From: Isoetes taiwanensis
Lineage: Eukaryota > Streptophyta > Lycopodiopsida > Isoetales > Isoetaceae
Direction of reading: 5' to 3'
Length of the DNA: 64,000 nt
Assembly (NCBI GenBank): GCA_021234155.1
Contig: JAJEKV010000126.1
Coordinates: 1,855,771 to 1,919,770 of the forward strand
Shown here: piece by piece, positions 13,467 through 25,085 of the stretch
Layout of the letters: every line of letters begins with the position of its first letter
Position numbering within the stretch: the stretch's first letter is position 1
Position numbers and translations under genes: made by a program
The notes under the pieces: generated by a model
Seen by the model: only the letters and a program-made list of their open reading frames with translations
Database searches by the model: none
Told to the model about the DNA's origin: nothing

Positions 13467-16400
13467 CCCGTGATTTCTAATGCTAACCCTTTGACCCTGG
13501 AGCCTTCTCAGAAAATTCGAAAAGTGGGCCAGGTAATGTTTGGAGATGAATTAAGGGATCCGGTGGCAAAAATCAGAATTTATTTTAGGTGCAATGCATT
13601 AATTACGAATTTATGAGTGTGTTGCCTTGCAAAAGCCCCCGACTTCTAATTGCCACATCGGAGGAGGGCGGAGTCAAGCTTCTGTTCGTCGATTCCCTTG
13701 CTATGGTGCGCGGCTTCTGAAGCCCGCGTTCAAACACAGCAGGTGAGTTCGGCCCCCAAAGCGTAAACCCTTCTAGAGCATGGCAACCCGCGGGGTTCGT
13801 TTGGAGGCCCTCCTTGTCCGGTCGGTAGGACGCTGCGGCGTGTATTGTCTTGAAGTGGAGTTGGGGTGTTGGCCTTGGTATGATTCAAATCCCTCCGGTT
13901 TGCTTGCCCCAAATTTCCTCTTCCCAGGTACGGGGAAGGGCAACCTCCTCTCCGGAACGCTTTGGCTGCATGTGGACTCCGAAGCGTTGACATTGCCACG
14001 AGGACGAGTTAAAGGTGGCGAGACCATGACTTCGGCCCAAAGCGTAAACCCTTCACGAGCACGGCAGCCCACGGGGTTTTGCGGTGGAAGGCTCTCTCTC
14101 CTTGTCGGATTCAGCGGGACCTTAGCGCCGTGTCTTGAAGTGGAGTTGGTGTTGACACCCGAGGCGGACCCTAAAATCCCCTCCGGAAAGGCGCTTGCCC
14201 GAATTTCCTCTCCCCAAAGGCCGGGGCCGGTTGACCTCCCCTCTCCGGGAATCGCGATCGGCTCACAGCAATGGACTCCAGAGCGTCGACGTACCACCGG
14301 GGACCAAGTTCCGTGGCGAAGACCACCGAACTCAAGAAGCGCCGGCGGCTCACTTCCATCACACTTTCGTAGTCAATTGGCCTAGGATGTGGATGCGGGG
14401 ATCTCTTGTCGTGGGCGTGAGTGTTTCCTTCTTTTCGCCAAAACCGACCATGCCAACTTGCTCCCTAGGGTAATTTCATCGGCCGGGCGATTTGGCGAAG
14501 TCACGTTGTATTCGAACCTCCCACGGTGCTGGGAGGCGACAAAAGCGATCGCGGTTTCTGAAGGCCGACATCCGGGGCGCCAGCGGTTTGACAAGTTCTC
14601 CGGACCGATGCGGAATCTTCTTTTGGGCCTTCCGAAGGGCCCCGACGGAGGATCAACGGTCGGATAGAGGCGAACCGGGAGGGTGGTCGTGGCGATGCGG
14701 CCAGGGGCGGCGCGAAAACTACCTCAGGAACACCGTCCAGCGCCTCACAAAGTCGGATACCGACTCTGTGAGGATCCACCGCAAGATCTGACCTCGTTGA
14801 CTTAGGAAGAGATTGCCCATTTCGGTTTATACTACAACGGTACCCCGGCAATTCTATCTTAACCGCTGACCTAGACCTTCTCAGAAATTCCGAAAGAATG
14901 GCTGGGCGATGTCTGGAGATGAATTAAGGGATCAGGTACGGCAAAAATCGAATTTATTTTTCGTCTATGCATTAATTACGAAGGTATTCTGAATGTCTTG
15001 CCACTACAAAGCCCAGACTTCCGGTTGCCACATCCCGGAGGAGGGCGGGCTAAACTCGCTCGTCCGGTTCACACTTTCGCGGTATTCTCGACCTCTGCTG
15101 CTTCTCGGCCCGGTCCCAAGTGCCTTGAGACCAGGTTCGGCTAAAGCATAAACCCTTCTAGAGCACGGCAACCCACGGGGTTTCGTTTGGAGGCCCTCTC
15201 CTTGTCGGATGGGCGGGACCTTCGCGGGTAATCTTGAAGATGGGTGGGGTGGCAGCCAGGCCGCCGGACCCTAAATCCCTCAGGAGCTGCTTGCCCACAG
15301 AATTTCCTCTCCCCAAGGTCACGAGGCGGTTGGGCGACTACTCCTCTCGAATGTGATCTGGCTCGCCAATGGACTCGGAAGCGTCGACATTGCCACAGGG
15401 ACCAAGTTCCGTGGCGGAAGACCACCCGAACTCAAGGCGTAGCTGACTCACTTCCATCTACACTAAGTAGTCAATTGTCCTAGGATGTGGATCGCGGGAT
15501 CTTGTCGTGGAGAGGCGTGAGTGTTTCCTTCTTTATAAAACCGGCCAGTATGGCTTGCTCCTAGGGTAATTTAAGCCATTGGGACGATTTGGCGAGGGGT
15601 CGATTGCCATTCAGGGCCTCCGTGCCGAGCGACAAAAGCGATCGGTTTCTACGAAGCCGGAAACATCGAGGAATGCCGGTTTATTAGGATTCTCGGGACC
15701 GATCTAGATCTTTTGAATACCCTTCGAAGGGGCCACGAGCGAGGAGAGATCAACGATTGGGATAGAGGCAGAGACTCAGGAGGATGGTCGATAAGCGTCG
15801 CGGCCAGGAAGCGGCGCGAAGAACGCCGCCGGGAACTTTTGGATCCGCGCCTCACGGGGTCCGGACTCTCTTAACGAGGGATCCGCAAGGTCGGCCTCGT
15901 TTGACTTGGGGAAGGGTGCGGCTCGGTTATACAGCGCAAACCCGTTCTATCTTAACCCTTTGACCTAGACCTTCTCGAAAATTCCGAAAATTGGCGAAAA
16001 TTGTGCTGGGGAATGAATTAAAGGATCCAGTATTGCCGAGATTTATTTTCGTGCAATGCGTAATTCTGAACTACCGTGTCTTTGCCAGCTGCCAAAGCCC
16101 GACTTCTAGTTGCCACATCGGAGGACAAAGCCGAGCCTCGACTCGTCAGGTTCCCTTGCTCCGTATTCTCATTTAGCGCTTCGGCGGGTCCCAAGTGCAA
16201 CAGACCAGGACACCGACCCCAAGCCATGAAGCCTTCTGGAGCACGGCAACCCGCGGGTTTACGTTGGAGGCCCTCCTTAACCGATTCGGCGGGACGCTGT
16301 GTCTTGAAGTGGGTTGAGTCGGCGCCCGAGCGGACCCTAAAAATCCTCCGGGCTGCTTGCGGGCCCTCTCCCCAAAGGCCACGAGGGGCCGGGCCGAGGC

Positions 16401-17137
16401 GACCTCCTCTCGGGAATCGCCCGATTTGGCTCTGCCAATGGACTCGAAGCGTCGACATTGTCCTGGGGATGAAGTTAGGCGAAGACCGCGAACTCAAAGA
16501 AGCGCCAGCGGCTCACTTCCATCACTGCGTAGTCGGTGTACAGGATGTGGATCTCGCGGGGATATCACTTGTCGTGGAGAGTGGTGTTTCGCTCTTTCGC
16601 CAAAACCGGCCAGGTGTAACTTCCCTAGAATTTCACCATTCAGGACGATTTGGCGAGGGTCGATTGCCATTCGAACCTCCAGTGCCGAGCGACAAAGCGA
16701 TGCGGTTCTACAGAAGTAGACATCGGGGCCGGAACGACAAGTTCTCGGACGATCTGGAGTCTTTTGAACCGAAGGGCCTGAGCGGAGGATCAGCGGTGGG
16801 ATGGGAACCGGGCTCGAGGAGAGGTGGTCATTAAGCGTCGGCCAGGAGGCCGGTGCCAGGAAGAGTACCTCGGGAACTTTGAATCAGCCTCGGGGGTCAG
16901 GACTCTCCCCTCTTGTGAGGATCCACGCAAGGTCGGCCTCGTTTGACTTGGGAAAGTTAGCAGCTCCGGAGGTTGCCTGCTTGGTACGCCCGGCCGGATT
17001 CTATCACCTTGGCCCTAGACCTTCTCGAAAATTAGAAAAATTGGCGGGTGTCTTCGGGAGATGAATTAGGGATCGGTGGCAAAATCCGAGATTTATTTTC
17101 GTCACAATGCATTAATTACAATTCTGAGAATGTCTTG
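13467..17137 (+). repeat. GC-rich macrosatellite, three full units plus a partial fourth
   Basis: A recurrent segment begins with GACCTAGACCTTCTC, then GATGAATTAAGGGATC, then a TTTATTTT / GCATTAATTAC block, then TTGCCACATCGGAGGA. It recurs at about 13,487, 14,868, 15,958 and 17,010. This defines units of about 1.38, 1.09 and 1.05 kb and a ~125-bp partial fourth that ends where a 22-bp minisatellite starts. The first unit is longer because a ~280-bp segment (GGCCCAAAGCGTAAACCC to about CCACGAGGAC) is duplicated inside it, at 13,750-14,010 and 14,031-14,315. The copies differ mainly by short indels. The many overlapping open frames of up to 252 codons are not conserved between units. Confidence 0.85.
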
Positions 17138-17236
17138 CTTCAACATTATTATGCTTCAACATTATTGGTATTATGCTTCAGCATTATTGGTATTATTGGT
17201 ATTATGCTTCAACATTATTGGTATTATGCTTCAACG
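17137..17236. repeat. Minisatellite with TATTATGCTTCAACATTATT units
   Basis: Four to five imperfect copies of a roughly 22-30 bp unit (GCTTCAACATTATTGGTATT) occur directly after the truncated last macrosatellite unit. Some copies contain an extra ATTATTGGT block. A plus-strand frame crosses it but simply translates the repeat. Confidence 0.85.
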
Positions 17237-17289
17237 TATTGGATTAAATTGGCTATAAATTCTTTCGACTTGCTTTCACTTCTCACTTT

Positions 17290-17700
17290 TCCTTACTGCT
17301 GATCTCGATCTTGCTTCTTGCTCCTTCATCTTCCTTGTTCCTTGATTTTCTTGCTACTTGATCCTCCTTGTTCCTTGATCTTCTTGCTTTTGATCTTCCT
17401 TGTTCCTTGATCTTCTTGCTACTTGATCTTCCTTGTTCATTGCTTCTTGCTACTTGATCTTGATCCTTGTTCCTTGCACTTCATTCTAGTGCTCCTTGCT
17501 ATAATCTTGTTCCTTGCTCTTTGATCTTGATACTTGATCTTGTTCCTTGCTACTTGATCTTTGATACTTGATCTTCTTTGCTACTTGATCTTCTTGCTAT
17601 GATCTTCCTTGTTCATTGCTCCTTGCTACTTGATCTTGATCGTTGCTTCGTACTGCATCGCGCTGCTTGATCGTTTTAGCGCTTGGTTTATCTGCCCTTT
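17290..17700. repeat. Pyrimidine-biased minisatellite with CTTGATCTTCCTTGTTC units
   Basis: TACTTGATCTT, TTGATCTTCCTTG and TTCCTTGATC words repeat with irregular spacing over about 400 bp. Copies vary in length through loss or gain of CTTGCT and CTTGTTC blocks. There is no coding significance. Confidence 0.75.
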
Positions 17701-18309
17701 CTCGCTTGCTCTGTGTTCCTTGCTCGAGTCGATGATCCTTGCTTGCTTTTGCAAATGATTGGTTAATCCTCCTGGGCTACTCGAAGGCACAAGCATGCGG
17801 GCATTATTGTGGCTGGAATGCGTTGACGCTATGGGACCATTTCTTGGAGTGGAGGTTGTACGATCCCCACCAAAGGAGCTTACAATGGAGTTGATCAACT
17901 TCGTGCGGAATTTGATTGTGGTCATGAGCCCAGCGATGGGGAGTAATCCATCGAATGTTATAGGAGACTTGCAATGAGGGGGCTTGAACCCCTCCCTTAT
18001 CGGGCGAGATGCTACCTACATCAATTGAGGCCTCTTCTTAAATCTTTGGATATTTAGCACTCTGCGGATGCATACATATGGAGTTCATTCATGAAATTTA
18101 TGTAAAGGGACATATGTATGCCCAGTAGGGTGTACTACCGCGAGTACAAGCGGTTTTGTGGAGTTAAGGTCGGCTCTTCTTAGTGGTATTATCGTGGAAT
18201 TACACTTTTTTCTAATGACTAGGTACCCCATATGGTGGGAAAGTCGGTGGGAAGCGTGAGCTCTTGACTCCTAACCGGATGCATGGGTTACACCTGTGGC
18301 GAAGGGAAA
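17701..18309. other. Stretch without a recognisable gene
   Basis: A 72-codon plus frame and a 99-codon minus frame overlap between 17,626 and 17,977. Neither shows a known motif. No other structure is seen. Confidence 0.4.
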
Positions 18310-18339
18310 GGGGAAGGGGAAGGGGGAAGGGGGAAGGGG
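18310..18339 (+). other. G-quadruplex-type G-run tract
   Basis: Five runs of four or five guanines are separated by AA, on the plus strand. Four or more G4 runs with 2-nt loops match the standard pattern for a stable intramolecular G-quadruplex. The tract lies in a non-genic, purine-rich stretch. A (TATG)n microsatellite follows near 18,473-18,495. Confidence 0.8.
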
Positions 18340-18495
18340 TTAGGAACTTTGGGGAAGGTTACTAGGGACATACATAGTTCATACTTTGGTCTCATTGTGT
18401 TTGGAAGTTGGTATAGTCTGGAGTGTTATTATGTTCTCTAAATGATATTCATGTATGTTATTATGTTCTCTAAATATGTATGTATGTATGTATGC

Positions 18496-19136
18496 TTCTA
18501 GAACTTTCATCAATCAAAAGCAGTTGCATCGACAATTCAAACCTTAATTGGCGATCCACCTTCGGTCGGCCGGCTTGATAAAACAACGACATATGCTTGG
18601 AACATCATCAAAGATATGGTGTATTAATCCTGTCTGCCTTGGTAATGCGACCGACAGGAGTGTCCTGAGTGAGATGAATGTAAAGAGAAGCGAATGAAGG
18701 TGTGCTTGCACGAAGAAGATAGAATGAAGAGGCGATGAAGAAACTGGATGAAGGGACCTCTACTCACCTACTTGCCTGCGATTCGAGAAATTGCAGCTCC
18801 TTTTAACATCATCAAAGGCGACATCATCAAAGGCGAAACATTATTGCCAAAGGCGGATGACAAGTTCAACACATTTTCTTCAAAACATGAGAGGTGAATA
18901 ATAGCCAACAACAAAGAAAAACTTTAAATAATATAATGAAGAACAAGCATAGCCACAAGAATCAAGGGAAATCCACACATGGGAAGGTGACAAAGATATG
19001 GGGACCAAATTCTTTTCTTTATGGAGAATTTTTCCTTCGCAGGGCAGCCCTGGCGATAATTACAAGCGTATGGGCTATGTACTATAGTTATAATAAAAAA
19101 TAAAGGCGATGCGTTTAACACAAAGGCGTCGATATA
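18496..19136. other. Stretch without a recognisable gene
   Basis: Two opposite-strand frames near 18,894-19,121 are short and unrecognised. A small direct repeat of ACATCATCAAAGGCGA lies near 18,805-18,838. Nothing else is supported. Confidence 0.4.
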
Positions 19137-19198
19137 GACGTCGTTTAAACGGTATTCTGAACGTCGTTCAACGGCGTCGGCAATCGTTAAGCGGCGTC
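19137..19198. repeat. Second CGTCGTT/AACGGCG palindrome island
   Basis: Within 62 bp there are three near-palindromic words: GACGTCGTTTAAACGG (19,137), AACGTCGTTCAACGGCG (19,160) and ATCGTTAAGCGGCGTC (19,182). These are the same class as at 11.95-12.5 and 24.6-25.1 kb. The GC content stands out against AT-rich flanks. Confidence 0.65.
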
Positions 19199-19399
19199 TG
19201 TAACTATCGAGAAAGCGAGCGGCACTGGCCGCCTAGTTTTTGGTTCTATGGCATTTGGAGGGCGTTTTTTAGGTAAGCGATTTTTTGGTAGCGGATCATC
19301 CTTAGCGAGTCCTTTCAAGCTTCAGCGGCATCCAAAGGAAGGTATTTCAATGAGTCTAATCAGCTCTGTTATTTTTGAATTAGGCTTGTTGTTTGATGC

Positions 19400-19700
19400 G
19401 TTTAGGGCTTCTTGTTTTCTTGTTTGTTTTCAATCCATCCCATTTCTATCCTCCTCTTCTTTCCATCCTTGTTTTCTTCAATCCATTTTAAGCCTCTTCT
19501 TAGTATGAATCGAATCCTCCTCCTTCTTCAATCTTCTTCCAATCATTGGTTTTTCCTTCTAATCTTAGTTCTTCCAATCTTCTATTCATTTTCTTCTTCT
19601 TCTTTCATCACTTTCTCATTCTATTCAATCTTTCTTTCCTATCTCCCCACTTCTTCTTGCTTCTTCTTCTTCTTCTACAAACAACTGTTGTGCTTCCTCT
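19400..19700 (+). repeat. Low-complexity CT-rich (TTCTTC) tract
   Basis: A strongly strand-biased pyrimidine tract with many TTCTTC, TCCTCC and TTCTTCTT runs. The 105-codon frame across it encodes Leu, Ser and Phe only because of composition. No gene is called. Confidence 0.8.
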
Positions 19701-19713
19701 TGTTTTTCCGCTG

Positions 19714-19800
19714 GAAGGGGCGTCGTTGAAGAGCGAGGCCCATTCTTCCTCTGGCTTTTTATTACAAGAAGGGGCGTCGTTGAAAGAGCCAGGCCCCTTC
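19714..19800 (+). repeat. Duplicated GAAGGGGCGTCGTTGAA block, second copy a perfect-arm hairpin
   Basis: GAAGGGGCGTCGTTGAA, then AGAGC and AGGCCC, occurs at 19,714 and again at 19,768. The second copy (19,768-19,800) has perfect 8-bp inverted arms, GAAGGGGC and GCCCCTTC, separated by 17 bases. The left arm runs into the CGTCGTTGAA word seen in the GC islands. A T-rich run follows. Confidence 0.7.
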
Positions 19801-20069
19801 TTTTTATATTCTTCCTTTTTTTATTTTTTGTTTTAAATGTCAATATAGTTCTTTTTAATTAACAATAAATAGTTTTAATGTCAATGATCTTTTGCGTGAA
19901 TGGTCTTTTTGTTTTTTTATTTCTTTATTTATGTAAGTTTTCTAATTATTGAATGCCTTTATTTTTGCATGTACACTAATAATAACAAAATCGTCGCTCT
20001 TGAAATCAATTTTGACTCGAAGACATTCTAGGTAAATTGAGTTTGAAATGTTTTATTTAGGTTAAAAAC

Positions 20070-20400
20070 TTGGGGAGACTTGGACAGGGCATGAATTACA
20101 TTTCGCCTTGAGTGGAAGACGCTAGGTGTTCAGTCAAGCTCGCAGATTATCTTGTAATTTTATTGATTAATGTATTTAGTTTAGAAAAATTGGGGAGACT
20201 TGGACAAAGGGGCATGAGTGGAAATCCGCTTGAGTGGAAGACTAAGGTGTTCGGTCAAGCTCCGCAGACCCCACTCTGTAATTTTATTGATTAATGTATT
20301 TAGTTTAGAAAAAATTGGGGGAGACTTGGACAGGGCGTAATTAGAGCTCATGATGGAAGACTAGGTGTTCGGGTCCAAGCTCACCGCTTCCTACTCTTGT
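20070..20400 (+). repeat. About 120-bp tandem repeat, three copies
   Basis: Copies start at TTGGGGAGACTTGGACA near 20,070, 20,190 and 20,315. Each then carries a TGGAAGAC...AGGTGTTC..GTCAAGCTC block. The first two end with TAATTTTATTGATTAATGTA. Divergence includes short indels. No coding frame is maintained across the units. Confidence 0.85.
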
Positions 20401-22758
20401 TTATTTTTTTATTAATATATCCAATAAATAGAAATCTTCACCGAGGATTAAACAAAGTGAGGGGTTTTTGAAAAAAATTGCATTATTGATTTTTCGGGTT
20501 TCTAGTTAAAGTGTGTTTTAAAAATGTTAGGGATGTCAAAAGAAACAGCGATGTGGAGTGGTTAAGAGCAAAGAAAAATTTCAATAGTTGGTTTAAAAAA
20601 AATTAAAGGAAACTAACTCTTAATAAAGGTGGTAAAGATTCATAATGAAGGTTTGAAAAAAAAAGTCACGAAAGCAGGATTAATGAATCTAAATTGGTTT
20701 AACAGGTATGGCCCGAGTGTGAAGACACAAATGGTTAGTGAGATTAGGCCAGTGGTTATAAATGAGATATGTTAACTTCTTGAGATCGCGGCCAGAGATG
20801 CAAGCGGTCAGCGTTAATGCGAAGCCATTTTGTGAACGTGTGAAAAGGAAATTTTAATTTAGGTTAGCAAAAATGGCAGTCAGAAGAAATGTTGACTTCT
20901 CTCGTGGCAGCACATGTAAAGCCAATGATTGGAAACCCCATGGATGAGCTGAAGACATGTTTGAAGTATTGATCGCGACTTAAAGTCCCAATGCGAGGCT
21001 GGAGTGTCAAGGAATGGGTAGCTTCATGAATTCCCTCGAAAGCGGCGTGGGGGATACAAGAACATCATTCGCGGATCTCAATGCACGTCGGTTGGAGGTA
21101 ATTAAAATGCTTTGCATCGGGGGAAGCTCTAGTGGAAGGCGGGGCCTAGCAAGCCCACTTTTCTTTGGAGAATCTGCATGAACACATCAATCTTTGTTGA
21201 TTCCCGCACCACGTAGAGGCGTGGATGTGATCGCCCTTGTGGGAGAAACCAGCACATGCATGCGTATCAAATCGAAAGTCAGCGGAACACAACACTTCCA
21301 AGATGATGAGCTACTCAGGTGGATTTGGGTTTTCAAGGGGCAAAGATAGAGGCGGAAGGCGTGTAGAGATGGCTCAAAGATACATCGCTTCAAGAGCCCG
21401 CATCTGCTTTGGCTACATCCATTGGACTTGCATAGCAAGTTGCTAGTAGTGGGGATACCATAGGGTAATGGTGATTCTACCTTTCATGAATGGAGACGCA
21501 CTTGTTTGACTATTTACCTAATAACTTGTCACGTTTTAGAAGATGGTCAAATGCAATTGCTAAATGAAGAAGCCCGACAAACACACAAGCGTGAACTTAG
21601 AAGGAGCAAAATCGAGTTGTATATCGGTATGTTCACGATGCCCTAGCGAAGGTGTCCTTGAGATCCACAAAGGCCACTTCACTCACAAAAAGTAATTGCA
21701 AGAGAGTCAAATTACATTTTGAAGTGATAGTACCAAAATGTGTGGGTAATACATTGGTGATTGATTTGGGACAACATAAAATTTCATTTCGTAAAATGAT
21801 AGATCCCTTATTGAAGTGTCGGTACTTGCTGGATGGACAAACAAAATATCATGGTTAGAGAGCGTGTTTGAAATCAAAGATGATGATCGTGTGGGAACCG
21901 CGAAATTCATGATGTCATGCATTTGGGATATATTTATGAGATGTGCGGATTTGCATTGCCAGAAGCTATGCGGCGAGTAAGGTGGTTTAATAATAACAGC
22001 AATGCCAATGGATTAATCCAACCCATATGTACCAACGGCCGTCTTGACAAGTTGGAGGAGCAAAACAAGAATGATGTGCTTTCATTGAAAGGCGTATTCT
22101 CATCGACCCAAAAGCTTAAAGTTGTTGAAGCCTTACAAAGTGTTGGAATATCTTCTACCATGGTTGTGGGGCTAAAAGGCGGCACATGAAGTGCATATGG
22201 ATGCCTTGGAATCAACCAAAGTACATTTGTTATCACAACTCAAAGAATAGATACAATATTGTATCTCTTTATATGTTTAAGAGTAGTAAATTTTTTTAAT
22301 TGTCTAATAACCAAATATATAAAAGACTTACTTTTAATTATTCAAATCCCAATGTTTTGTAATGAACTTCCCATGTTGCTAGCATTTGTTTCTTTCCTAC
22401 TATGTTATTCCTTCGCTCCATATAAATAACTTGCAAGTTTTTGCACATGTCAACCATGTGGGATGCGACACGATGGCATATCTATTGTTCACAACTTTAC
22501 TTCACCGGCGTGGCTTGGTAATATGCCCACGTGACCCTAAACGCACTGCAAAAGGCCTTTAAAAGAGGCCCGAAGTTGGTGGATTCGGGTTGGCTGCATG
22601 CACCACCCGCCACCTCCACCATTGTCGCGGTTGGTATGGATTTTTCTAGGATAAAATGTAAGTTAACCATTTATTTAGCGTTCTAATGTTTTAAATGTGG
22701 CGTGTAAATGCGGTTCGTCCTTCTTTTCTATGCATAATGTTAGGTAAATTACCATTGG
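20401..22758. other. Stretch without a recognisable gene
   Basis: Plus-strand frames at 21,652-21,858 and 21,917-22,189 and overlapping minus-strand frames are present, but I recognise no family. The sequence reads like decayed coding DNA near 20,850-22,200, without an assignable domain. Confidence 0.35.
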
Positions 22759-23757
22759 TTATGGTAGGATCTTCTTCTCACCGGCGAGGAAAGGCGAAGA
22801 AGCGAGGGAACTTCCGAGAGATATCAGCGAGGCGATAGCAAGATAGGTGGAATGCCTTGCAATTGAGTTCTTAAGCCCGCGAGAAATGGACGATGGCCGA
22901 GGCGTTGAACAAAGTAGTGCAAACCCATGACCTCCGGTCATAATCATACACTCCTTAGAATTCAATCTTGGGCCCTTCGAGCAGGGAGATTGATTACGAA
23001 GAACGCGAAGCCGAATGGATTCCGTCGGTGGGCATAATTCCTCTTGGCTTTCACGGTAAGATCGTGCACCACGCACCACCCTCCACGAAAGGCATCTCTT
23101 TGAATATAGGTGAAAGTTCATCTTGAATTATGCCCTTTTTGTTCACTAACACATATTCATATGTTAGTGGTATGTTGAGTGTAGTAGCAAGAAGTTCTTG
23201 CATACGGCCTTTGCGGATAAAGGCGATAATTTTTGGAAGATGGCTAATAGTGTCACAAATAGCGTTTGCCAAAGCGTCCACAAGGAGTGAATGGAACTTC
23301 GAGGAGCCTATGGTCGAGGAGGAAAAAAGAGGATCAAAGGATTTTAGGAAGCGAGATATCGACTCAAGTCGGGAGAGATCATGGAGGAGGTTTAGACAAT
23401 AGGGAGTAAACATGTAAAACGCGTGTTAGGCTCTTTCATTCTTCATTATAACCTCGTGTACTCATATTTTTCATTTATATTTTCGGGGAAATTAATGTCC
23501 GGAAAAGCGGTAGCTCTTGCCAAAGCTTCTGAGTCTCGATAGAGGAAGTAGCCTGACCTATCGTTGAAGCTAATGAGGCATTTTAGGTACATCATCTCTC
23601 CAGCAAGGTCATTATAATTAGATGGCGCCATGTGGATAGAAATCCTTATGTTAAATTTCATGAGTGTTTGAAGATAACATATTATCAAAGAAAGGGGAAG
23701 CTGAACCAAGGCATTGTGGTAGCGAGAATGCAGGCGAGAAACAAAATTCAAGGCCAT
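22759..23757 (-). other. Unassigned minus-strand coding-like block
   Basis: Three consecutive minus-strand frames (23,446-23,757; 23,051-23,413; 22,759-23,121) lie close together, the last two overlapping in different frames. The middle one encodes a fairly protein-like sequence with leucine-rich helices (SRLESISRFLKSFDPLF). I do not recognise the family. It may be one decayed gene or element broken by frameshifts, or chance. No function is proposed. Confidence 0.2.
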
Positions 23758-24087
23758 AGTGCCGTAAAAGGCCCCAGATGCGGCGGTTATAGCTTTACGG
23801 ATAAAGCTATTTGTAAGTATAAATTTGGTTTATAATGTAGGTTCTCGAGTTGAACACTAACATTAGTTTTAGGGTGCTCATTCTCAATAAAGTCATTTCT
23901 TTGGTGCGGTACTAAAGATGAGCGAAAGGGCCTTCAAAGAAGCGATCATCGCGACCATCGCGTCGCTATGGCGTGAAAGGGGGATGAAGTGTGTATCATT
24001 CATTAGATAATTATTTGTTACCAGCGAACTAATTGTTGTTCGCGTCTACCATGATATAATGCGGTAAAAATGAAGAGCGAAACTGAT

Positions 24088-24118
24088 GAAGAAGAAGAAG
24101 AAGAAGAAGAAGAAGAAG
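24088..24118 (+). repeat. (GAA)10 microsatellite
   Basis: Ten uninterrupted GAA triplets follow TGAT. It lies just upstream of a strongly AT-rich tract. Confidence 0.95.
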
Positions 24119-24179
24119 CCAGCAACTAAAGAGACTCAATATATTTTGTAATGTGCAAATTACATTGTGAAATATATTA

Positions 24180-24570
24180 ATTGAATTCAATCTAAATTTT
24201 TATGTCTTTGTTCTTATTATTTGTGATTTTTTTGTTATGTTAATTTTATGCTCGATTCTATTTTTATTCTTAGATTTATTAAACATTTAGTGCGTATTAA
24301 ATAATAATGCTTATCTATAATCTTGAATACTAATATAATTTAATCAATATTTGTTTCTATTTTCGAATTTTTAAATTTTTATTCTCGATTTATTTTCTTC
24401 ATATTTAATATTTATTAATACTATTAATATTATTGTTAATATTAATATTATTTAATATTAATAAAATATTACTAAATAACATTTATGTTAAATATTTGTT
24501 AATGATGAATATGAATATTAATGTCCGGATTAAATAATATTGAATAATATTAAATAAATATTTTTCAAAA
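24180..24570. other. AT-rich tract with AATATT/TTAATATT palindromic words
   Basis: The stretch is composed mostly of A and T. Words such as TTAATATT, AATATTAATATT and AAATATT recur from about 24,400 to 24,565. No open frame is present. It ends just before the GC-rich island at 24.6 kb, giving an abrupt change in base composition. Confidence 0.6.
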
Positions 24571-24599
24571 TTCCTTGATAAATGGATTTAAGCATTCGT

Positions 24600-25085
24600 T
24601 GGCGATAAGGCTGCGATGTATACATCACCTCATCGTTACCGTCTCGGCGTCGGTAGCATGGCTTACATGCGTCGTATGATTGAACGGCGTTATTGAACAT
24701 GCGCTAGCGAAAGGTGGCCGACCGTCGACTAGCGTCGTTGAGAACGGCGTTCCACGTGGCAGCCGCGTCGATCAAATTCTGTATTGCTTGGCATACCGCA
24801 GCTGGGCCTTACGACGCAGCGACATGATAGTGTGCCAACCGTCGTTTACTGACGTCGCCAATCATCAGCCAGCATTGCGTACGTAAGCGTGATCCGCAAT
24901 GGCAGAAGTGCGTGTAGGTGACCAAATTAATGCGCGGCGTTGAGCAGCGTCGATTTAATAAGCTTTAAAGGCAGCCGGATTCGTATCGTATAGCGGCCTT
25001 ATAAAGGTAAACGCTCGGCAACAGAGCGTCATAAGAGCGTCGTTATCGGCGGCTTTGGCCGTCGATAAACGGCGATGCAAGCTTT
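24600..25085. repeat. Third CGTCGTT/AACGGCG palindrome island
   Basis: Words of the CGTCGTT..AACGGCG class recur at about 24,669-24,690, 24,731-24,751 (AGCGTCGTTGAGAACGGCGT), 24,940-24,955 and 25,030-25,075. The block is GC-rich between AT-rich flanks and has no convincing protein. Confidence 0.6.

Noticed and set aside
13773-16834. Long open frames (up to 252 codons) in the macrosatellite
   Set aside because: They occur on both strands because of high GC content and are not kept in frame between the repeat units.
19412-19729. 105-codon hydrophobic frame
   Set aside because: Leu, Ser and Phe content follows the CT-rich low-complexity tract.
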